A DNA stretch of 64,000 nucleotides. Source: Rheum nobile. Its lineage: Eukaryota; Streptophyta; Magnoliopsida; Caryophyllales; Polygonaceae. The notes under the pieces were generated by a model. That model had not been told where the DNA came from, searched no databases, and was given only the letters and a program-made list of their open reading frames with translations. A program made the position numbers and the translations under genes. The stretch lies in NCBI GenBank assembly GCA_027886185.1, contig WOAB01000103.1, positions 1,178,001 to 1,242,000 on the forward strand, given 5' to 3'. Shown here piece after piece: positions 56,679-64,000 of the stretch; position 1 is the stretch's first letter, and every line of letters begins with the position of its first letter.

Positions 56679-57818
56679 TCATGTGATATCACTCAATCCA
56701 GAACACAGCACAGACTTACTATCAGGAGGGTGTTTCTTATGATCAAATATCTTTAATGTCACCCTATCACCCCCATACTTCACAGACACAATACCTCTAC
56801 TCATAATGATTCGGATGTTAGCAGTCTTAAGAAAAGGCCTACCTAACAGTATAGGGGGCACATGCATATCATAACCAATGTCTAACACCACAAAATCCAC
56901 AGGAAAAATCATCTTATTAACCTTTACAAGAACATCCTCAACTATTCCTTTCGGAAAAACTTTGGATCCATTCACAAATTGAATAACTAAATCAGTTTCA
57001 AGCAAAGGTCCAAGATCTAGCAATTTATACACAGAGTAGGGTAACACATTAATAGATGAGCCCAAGTCTAACATGCAATGATCAAACCTGGAGTAACCTA
57101 TATCACAAGGAATACTAAACATGTCAGGATCACTACACTTTTCAGGCAAATGTCTTCCGAATGCAGCAGACACATGTTCATTCAAATTAATTACTCTTGT
57201 CAATTTCTTCCTCTTCCTAGGCCAGCATAAGCATTTCATGTATTTAGCAAATTTAGGCACAGCATGCATCAGATCAAGTAAAGGGAGATTTACCTCATGC
57301 TCACCTATGGAGCTGTGCGGCTCCATATTAAGCACCGGCTTCTTCTTCACTTTTAGCATCTTAGGAAGGTGAGGAGGTGGCTTCCTAGGATCACGAGGTG
57401 GAGGAGTGTAATCAACAGGAATCGCTTCCAAAGGGTATACTCCAAGAACTGATCCGCAAAATTTTGTCCAAACTTGCGGACGCGGGTTCTTGACTTTCTC
57501 CTCTGTCTTTTCTCCTTTCAGTTGTGATATGCCACTCACATTATCCACTGGGGTCGGTTGGGGTGGTGGCTTTTCAAAATCCTCATTCATATTTGCCACA
57601 ACTTGAGCCAACCTTCCAAGTCGAGTTGCCAAACTTCCAACTTGAGTTGTTAGAAGTTGGATGTTGGAGTTTGTCGCCTGATGAATAGTCATCATGCTCT
57701 GCACAAGTGACTTGAAGCCCTCCTCCATTGACGTATATGAACTTTGGCTCGTCTCTTGAGGTTCAGGATAGTAATGGGGCCAGCCTTGCTGCTGATAGTA
57801 AAAATCAAATGCTGCCAT
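56679..57818 (-). CDS. Gag C-terminal part and aspartic protease
   Basis: The upstream ATG seen in related copies has become ACG (about 57869), so the first usable start is ATG 57818 (MAAFDFYYQQQGW), giving 379 residues. The capsid core and zinc knuckle are deleted. What remains is a coiled-coil (LLTTQVGSLATRLGRL), a Pro-rich linker, AKYMKCLCWPRKRKKL and the protease (CMLDLGSSINVLPYSVYK, then ILLGRPFLKTANIRI). DLG is the family's usual active-site form. The frame is open to its end with no stop, consistent with a young element. There is no polymerase, so it depends on a helper. Confidence 0.8.
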   Translation of the reverse strand: MAAFDFYYQQQGWPHYYPEPQETSQSSYTSMEEGFKSLVQSMMTIHQATNSNIQLLTTQVGSLATRLGRLAQVVANMNEDFEKPPPQPTPVDNVSGISQLKGEKTEEKVKNPRPQVWTKFCGSVLGVYPLEAIPVDYTPPPRDPRKPPPHLPKMLKVKKKPVLNMEPHSSIGEHEVNLPLLDLMHAVPKFAKYMKCLCWPRKRKKLTRVINLNEHVSAAFGRHLPEKCSDPDMFSIPCDIGYSRFDHCMLDLGSSINVLPYSVYKLLDLGPLLETDLVIQFVNGSKVFPKGIVEDVLVKVNKMIFPVDFVVLDIGYDMHVPPILLGRPFLKTANIRIIMSRGIVSVKYGGDRVTLKIFDHKKHPPDSKSVLCSGLSDIT

Positions 57819-57950
57819 CTGTCTGGATTGAGATCTCAATGAAACCAATTAGTAACACAGGTGTGGACCGTAAGATAGGTCCACACAACAGTTGGTAAAC
57901 AAACACACAATTAGAATAGTAAAATTGACTCCCCGGCAACGGCGCCAATT

Positions 57951-59416
57951 TGATAGGCGTTATCGTGACACCTATACAAAATAATCCTAAACAAACCTAA
58001 CTAATGTAGTCTGGTAAGTAAGGGTCGAATCCCACAGAGAATCAAATACTATTCCAATGATGTAATTGTATACCAACAAGTAACCAAGGGGGTTTGCTGA
58101 TTAAAACCAAAATAAATAAAAACAAAGACTTGAAATCAAATTGGAAAAATAACTCAGCCAAACAAATATCCACACTTCAGATTGATAGATCGATCATTGG
58201 TTATTCCTAGTCCTCAATACTCATGAAAGTCCTAATCCTTGTTCTGAAATAGTTACCAGTCCAACCAGTCTTGATAACCCTAACTATTAAACAAATCCCT
58301 ACTAACCTTCACGATTTAATTCAATAGCAGCAGGAAGTTCAGGAATAGATAGGTACATGCAAGTGTAGCAACCAGTCATACAATTGCATGCAATTAATTC
58401 TCTACACAAACTAAGGGATTTAGATTCTCAACCAGTATCCTCTAATCCTTAGTAGTATGATCAATAACAATCTCAACAAGTTGTATGGAAAAGGGGAACC
58501 AATAGCATAATACTAATTTCTCTAGGTTGTCAGACTAGAGGGAACTACTATTAACAATCTAATTGATTTCCTAATCAACAAATCAAGGGGAATCGATATA
58601 TGATCAATGAGATTAAGCACGAGATAAAATTAATACAATCATAGAAAGAGTAAAGGAATAACCTCACAATCCAATCAATCCAAAGGCTTCAATTGTCTGC
58701 CTGAGCAAAAGGGAAAAACAACGATGAATGAAACTAGGTCTAACTATTTTCTCTGTGGCAACTAGGTTTTGAGAATCGGATCCTCTCTAAAAAGTCTTAA
58801 ACCTAACTTAAATACTAAAGTAATAATTCAGAAATAAAGAAAAGAAAAATAACAAACTTGGAAATAAAGTTTCGGAAATAAAATAAAACGGGAATAAGAA
58901 AACTCGTAAAAGACTTTCAGCGTGTCTCCACCGCGGGTGCGGTGGCTCCACCGCCGGGTGCGGCCATTTAACAGAAACTCCAGTTCTCTGACGACCTCGC
59001 CGCGGGTGCGGCAGTGCCCACCGCTGGGTGCGGTGGGATTCCAGTACTTCAGCTTCTGCGACACTTCAGTAAAAATGCCATAACTTTTGATTATCAACTC
59101 GGATTGCGCTCATATTTTGAGGACTTGTAGTAGACTTCAAGATCTAACTCCTCGAATTGGAATCACTCCATTTGGACATCTGAGTAGAGAGAACGAACCA
59201 TTTAAATTCAGCCCACTGTTCTTCTACTCTTCTCTTCACTTCCTTGGCGTCTTCTCCTTGTGGCTTCCTATGATCTCCAAAACAGCTCAAACACCTCCAA
59301 AAACACCAAACTTTTCCCCCAAATGCCATACACATGAATGTGTCTAAATCTACCCGAATGGAACCAATAAACCCTCTAAAGACTCTTACTTAAGCCCTAC
59401 AAAGTAGTGCTTATCA
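57951..59416 (-). repeat. LTR (5') of the minus-strand Athila-like element
   Basis: 1466 bp, equal in length to its partner, with scattered single-base differences only. The primer-binding sequence lies at the left inner edge. Confidence 0.92.
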
Positions 59417-62400
59417 ACTGTGATGGTGTCATTTAGGGACCAGTATGTATGCAAGTTTAAGGGTCGGAATGACGCTGATAACGGCAGGCTTATCAATGCG
59501 ATGGCTGCGTTTAAGCTACTTCGACAAGGTTGTGTCGGGTACCTGTGTTATCTGGACGAGCCCAAGAAAGATGAACCTTCAATTCCTGATATTCCGGTTG
59601 TTTGTGAATTTCCGGATGTCTTTCCGGAGGAGATTCCTGGTTTACCCCCGCATCGTGATGTAGAATTTACTATTGATCTCGAGCCTGGTACTGCGCCAAT
59701 CTCTAAGGCACCATACTGGATGGCTCCTCCCGAGATGCAAGAGTTGAAGAAGCAACTCGAAGATTTTTTTGAGAAGGGTTATATAAGGCCGAGTGCATCG
59801 CCTTGGGGTGCTCCGGTCTTGTTCATCAAGAAGAAGGATGGATCGTTTCGACTTTGTATCGACTATCGTGAGTTGAATAAGGTCACGATCAATAATAAGT
59901 ATCCGTTGTCGAGGATTGATGATATGTTGGATCAATTGCAGGGAGCAAAGGTATTTTCCAAAATCGATCTGAGGTCTGGTTACCATCAGCTCAGGATTCG
60001 TGAGGAGGATATCCCGATGACTGCATTCCGGACGAGATATGGTCACTACGAGTTCGTAGTCATTCCATTTGGACTTACCAATGCTCCGGCAATCTTTATG
60101 GATCTCATGCATCGATGTTTTCACCAGTGCTTGGATAAGTTTGTGGTGGTCTTCATCGACAACATTTTGATCTATTCCCCGAGCGTAGAAGCTCATGAGG
60201 AACATCTTCGGATTACCTTGTCAGTCCTTAGACAAAATCAGATGTACGCAAAGTTGTCTAAGTATGACTTTTGGAACAAGGAAGTGGCTTTCTTAGGCCA
60301 TGTGATTAATGAGAATGGGGTTATGGTTGATCCCCAGAAGATTGAAGCAGTAGCCAATTGGAAGCGGCCTCAGAATGTGAAGAAGGTGCGCAGTTTTCTA
60401 GGACTCGCTAGTTATTATAGACGGTTCTTAGATGGATTCTCTAAGATCGCTCTACCTATGACCGGTCTGCTCCGCAAAGTCCATAAGAAGTTTGTCTGGG
60501 ATGACAAGTGCGAGGCCAGTTTTCAGAAGTTGAAGCAATGTCTGACCTCCGCACCAGTGTTAGCGCTACCAGAAGGGAATGATGGTTATATGGTCTATAG
60601 TGATGCTTCGAAGAGTAGTTTGGGATGTGTGCTGATGCAGAGAGGCAAGGTTATTGCATACGCATCCCGACAATTGAAGACTTATGAGGCAAACTATCTG
60701 ACGCATGATCTATAACTAGCAGTCGTTGTTTTTGCACTGAAGATTTGGAGGCACTATATCTATGGTGTAAGGTGTCAAGTCTTCACCGATCACAAGAGTC
60801 TCAAATATATATTCACTCAGAAGGAGCTAAATATGAGACAACGTCGCTGGTTAGAGCTGCTCAAAGACTACGACATCGAATTGTTGTATCATCCGGGCAA
60901 GGCTAATGTAGTAGCCGATGCATTGAGCTGGAAGACGCCGCACGAGACTACAGTGGCTTTACTTACTGCTCAGACCAAGCTGAACCAAGGGTTGTGCGAG
61001 ATTGAAGTCTTGTACGATCAGCGTAGAGGATATCTGAGTATGCTTGAGATTCAGGACACGTTACTAGATCAAATCAGGGAGAAGCTGATTGATAATGTAG
61101 TCATTGTGAAGCTAAGTAGTGAAGTGATGGACGGGAAAGCTCTCGGTTACGTGATTCAGGAAGATGGATCACTCTGGTTTCAGGACCGGATTTGTGTACC
61201 TGACGTTGATGGTCTTCGCCAGTTGGTGATGAAAGAGGCCCATTCGTCATCTTATTCTGTACATCCAGGCTCTAGCAAGATGTACAAGGACCTCAAAACG
61301 AAGTTCTGGTGGCCCGACATGAAGTGGGATGTAGTAGAGTTTGTGGCAAAATGCTTGACTTCTCAAAAGATCAAGATAGAACACCGTAGACCTGGTGGTG
61401 AGTTGCTACCTCTCCCAGTGTCAGAATGGAAATTGGAGGATATTGCTATGGATTTCGTCACAGGGCTACCAAAGACTCAAAGTCAAAAGGATGCTATATG
61501 GGTAATCATTGACAGGCTCACGAAGAGTGCTCACTTCGTGGCTATCAAGTCAACATGGGAAACCCAGAAGCTATCTGAAGTGTTTTTACACGAGATTGTC
61601 CGTTTGCATGGTACTCCAAAGACCATTATATCAAATCGTGATGGCCGATTCATGTCAAGATTCTGGAAAGAACTACATAAGGCCATGGGAACCGAGTTGA
61701 GATTCAGCACTGCGTTTCATCCTCAGACGGATGGACAGTCTGAGAGGACCATCCAGACCTTGGAAGATATGCTAAGAGCTTGTACACTCGATTGTCCGAC
61801 TAGCTGGGAGAACAGCCTGAGTCTGATTGAGTTCACGTACAACAACAGTTGGCATGCTACCATTAAGATGGCTCCATTCGAGGCTTTGTACGGTCGAAGG
61901 TGCAGATCTCCGATTTGTTGGGATGAAAATGCCGACAAGGTTCTACTCGGACCAGAGTTAGTCGAAAGGACTGCCTCGGACATTACTTTGATAAGACAAA
62001 GGATGTTGACCGCTTAGAGTCGACAAAAGTCTTATGCAGATATGAAGCGCAAAAATGTTGAGTTTGAGGTTGGTGACAAAGTGTTCGTTAGAGTATCGCC
62101 ATAAAAGGGTGTGTTTAGATTTGTCAAGCATGGGAAGCTTAACCCTCGCTATGTGGAACCGTTTGAGATCCTTGATAGAGTGGGGTCTCTAGCGTATCGT
62201 TTGGCATTGCCGCCATCGGCACATCCAGTGCATAACGTGTTCCACGTATCTTTGTTGAGGAAGTACATTCCAGATGAGTCTCATGTGCTGAGTTATGACG
62301 ATATCGAGATTCAGACAAATGGTACCTACGAAGAGATACCGGTGCGTATTCTCGAACGTCGTGAGAAGCAGTTACGGAACAAGGTGGTACCATTGGTACG

Positions 62401-62606
62401 GATTTTGTGGTCCAAGTCAGGAACTGAAGAAGTTACTTGGAAAACCTGGGAAACGGAGGCGGATATGCTTAGACGTTTTCCCGAGCTATTTTCGGCCTAG
62501 TTTCGGGGTCGAAACCTTTTTAAGGGGGTAGTGTTGTAACGCCTCGCTTTTCTTTTGTTTATTCGGCCAAGTTTCGGGGTCGAAACTTTTTGTAAGGGGG
62601 AGGTGA

Positions 62607-64000
62607 TGTAATACCCCTCATTTTTAGTAAAGAGTTTTTTTGGTAAGTTTTCCAAACACTCGTATTGTAGTCGAATTATTTTCAGAGAAGTTCAGACTTT
62701 CTGTTAAATACTTGATCTCCGTAATAATTCCTTGAGTGGAATAAAATACATTCGAAGTATTTTTTGGGTTTAGTATAATTGTTCGGTTATGAATATATTT
62801 AACCCGGGGTTAAAACCCATATCCAAGATTCTTCTCGATCAAAAATGGGCTTCCCGGTCAAAAATGGGCAAAAGGCACAAAATTGGCCTTGACCGCACCC
62901 GCGGTCATACCCACCGCACCCCGCGGTCAGGAACTGGTCGCCACCGCACCCCACGGTGAGACCCACCTCACCCGCGCCGTGATGATGGCTTCTCTGCTCT
63001 GCCGAACTCGTCTGAGCTGCTTGCCAATCTTGTCCCCGGTGAGGCGGTGGGAGAGGGGGCCAGCTGGACTCCTTCTGGCTCCTTGATGGCCTATAAAAGG
63101 AGGGGGCTAAGAGGAGGAGGCCATTCCACTCTCTCTCTCCCTCAAATCTCTCTTTCTTTCACCGCCATTGTCGCCGGAATTGCAAGCGTCGCCGGAGTTC
63201 TTCAAGGTCGTCGCCGGAGTTGCCATAGGAGGAGCATGTGCCCTCAAGGTGGTGGTTAGTGACACAAGGAGTTTGGAAGTCGAAACCAACCCAAGTCGAG
63301 CCCCATCGTCTTCCCCGGTGAGTTTTTGCTGTCGACGTCTCGCCTCTGTAGCCTCGCCGCACCCACGGTCAAGCCGTCGCACCCACGGTGGGCCTGGGTA
63401 TGTGTGGTTGTGGCTTGGGCTTTGTGATCTCATTTGGGACTTTCGTTCCTTCGATTTCGTTCGTTTTTCTTTAGATTCATACTTTTATTGTCGAATCTAA
63501 CTTAGGGTTTCGTTATGGGTCATTCCGTAGGACATCATAATCTGAGTTCTTCCTCGTTTCGGACCCGGAAACCCGTCGTCTCAAGCTTCGTTGAGATTTG
63601 TCTAATCTAAGGCAAGTGTCGGTTCGCTCTTGCTTATCATTCCATATTTATATTGATTATCAATTGTTTAATTGTTAATTAATTTGGGATGAATTGTTGT
63701 TTTCGTCTGGGAACAGTTTTGATAACTGTATGTGATTTTAAAAGAGATATTATAATAGGTTGTATATTGCTAGAACAACGCTATTATATATATATATATA
63801 TGATTGAAATACATATATTATAATAGGTTGTATATACTGCTAGAAACAACGCTATTATATATGTTATTGGCCTCGATGGCTTTGATGTGAATTATTGCTC
63901 TTATGTTTTAACTGTTTAGTTAGAACGAGTATTCGTAGGAACACTATGTACCTTGCGAGGTTTAGTGGTTTCTTGATAATGGTGCTAGGATGATTTTCCC
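62607..64000 (+). repeat. Tekay-like LTR 3 (cut by the window end)
   Basis: It begins TGTAATACCCC after the second duplicated polypurine tract. TATAAA is at 63092-63097 and an AT microsatellite at about 63786-63801. By comparison with LTR 2 about 1 kb of it lies beyond the window. Confidence 0.9.

Larger units (their letters stand above)
53854..59416 (-). mobile_element. Young non-autonomous Athila-like element
   Basis: Two 1466-bp LTRs (53854-55319, 57951-59416) are flanked by the target duplication ACTGT (53849-53853, 59417-59421). The uninterrupted site is in copy 1 near 44843. By eye I count about 11 differences between the LTRs, so the insertion is recent. Orientation is minus: primer-binding TTGGCGCCGTTGCCGGGG lies just inside the right LTR (about 57930-57948) and the polypurine tract is next to 55320. 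Only the gag C-terminal part and a protease are encoded; no RT or integrase. Confidence 0.95.
52213..62500 (+). pseudogene. Tekay-like gag-pol, copy 2, split by an insertion
   Basis: The gag start is ATG 52213. One base is lost in the second zinc knuckle (about 53321) and one near 53825, and the first knuckle His is Asn (HGNKSNEC). An Athila-like element splits it at 53853/59417. Downstream, RT, RNase H and integrase read from 59420 with stops TAA 60713-60715, TAG 62015-62017 and TAA 62102-62104, the first and last being transversions. It retains the same FIDN (60161), CLTS (61361) and SNRD (61634) changes as copy 1. The end (RRFPELFSA, 62500) is intact. Trp and Gln codons here identify the stops of copy 1 as point changes. 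Confidence 0.9.
39490..64000 (+). mobile_element. Tandem Tekay/Del-like chromovirus array (three LTRs, two interiors)
   Basis: LTRs at 39490-41905, 48034-50433 and 62607-64000 (cut by the window) flank two interiors (41906-48033, 50434-62606). The primer-binding site TGGTATCAGAGCC, gag with two zinc knuckles, protease-RT-RNase H-integrase order and a chromodomain-like end (YEEIPVRILERREKQLRNK) place it with Tekay/Del chromoviruses. It is inserted in the PMD end of MULE copy 3. Each interior has an extra ORF before gag. The shared middle LTR indicates unequal recombination between elements. Confidence 0.9.

Overview
This is a plant nuclear window made almost entirely of transposable elements. 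An angiosperm, most likely a eudicot, is indicated by degenerate TTTAGGG telomere-type repeats, plant-type Ty3/gypsy retrotransposons (a Tekay/Del-like chromovirus and Athila-like elements), MULE DNA transposons with plant mobile domain (PMD) and OTU protease cargo, a Stowaway-like MITE, and AT-rich spacers with GT-AG introns. I see no host housekeeping gene, tRNA, rRNA or CRISPR array. The species cannot be named. Nested and tandem elements plus many stop codons from C-to-T/G-to-A change suggest old, methylated heterochromatin.

Layout. 1-7170 is the right part of a large MULE (copy 1): the tail of a transposase-OTU gene, split near its last codons by a gag-only LTR element (325-3682, TSD CTTAC), then a convergent minus-strand chimeric PMD gene and a terminal array of GC-rich imperfect palindromes. 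7171-14567 is non-coding: a Stowaway-like MITE, CT microsatellites, a minisatellite of GATATTCATG words, interstitial TTTAGGG-like sequence, and TGCACTTTAA repeats. 14568-23878 is a second, more complete MULE (copy 2) carrying PMD (+), a GRF-type zinc finger gene (-), transposase-OTU (+) and an unrecognised gene X (-). 23880-26438 is an AT-rich satellite built on ATATAACC, holding a foldback MITE and a GC-rich island.

26439-38350 is a tandem Athila-like array (LTR, gag-protease-extra ORF, LTR, second internal region) with no reverse transcriptase or integrase. It breaks in frame into a GRF gene belonging to an inverted third MULE fragment (38351-39489). 39490-64000 is a tandem Tekay-like array LTR-internal-LTR-internal-LTR, running off the window. 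Each internal region has an acidic ORF before gag with an MGACFS start, then gag-pol. The second gag-pol is split by a young non-autonomous Athila-like element (53854-59416, TSD ACTGT).

How it fits together. The composite MULE is the most novel object: four genes in alternating orientation, with both inner intergenic regions palindromic (a promoter palindrome between GRF and transposase, a long foldback between the 3' ends of PMD and GRF). Copy 1 shows exchange of a terminal gene. Duplicated copies inside the window act as internal references: they reveal insertion sites, target duplications, premature stops and active-site losses without any outside database.
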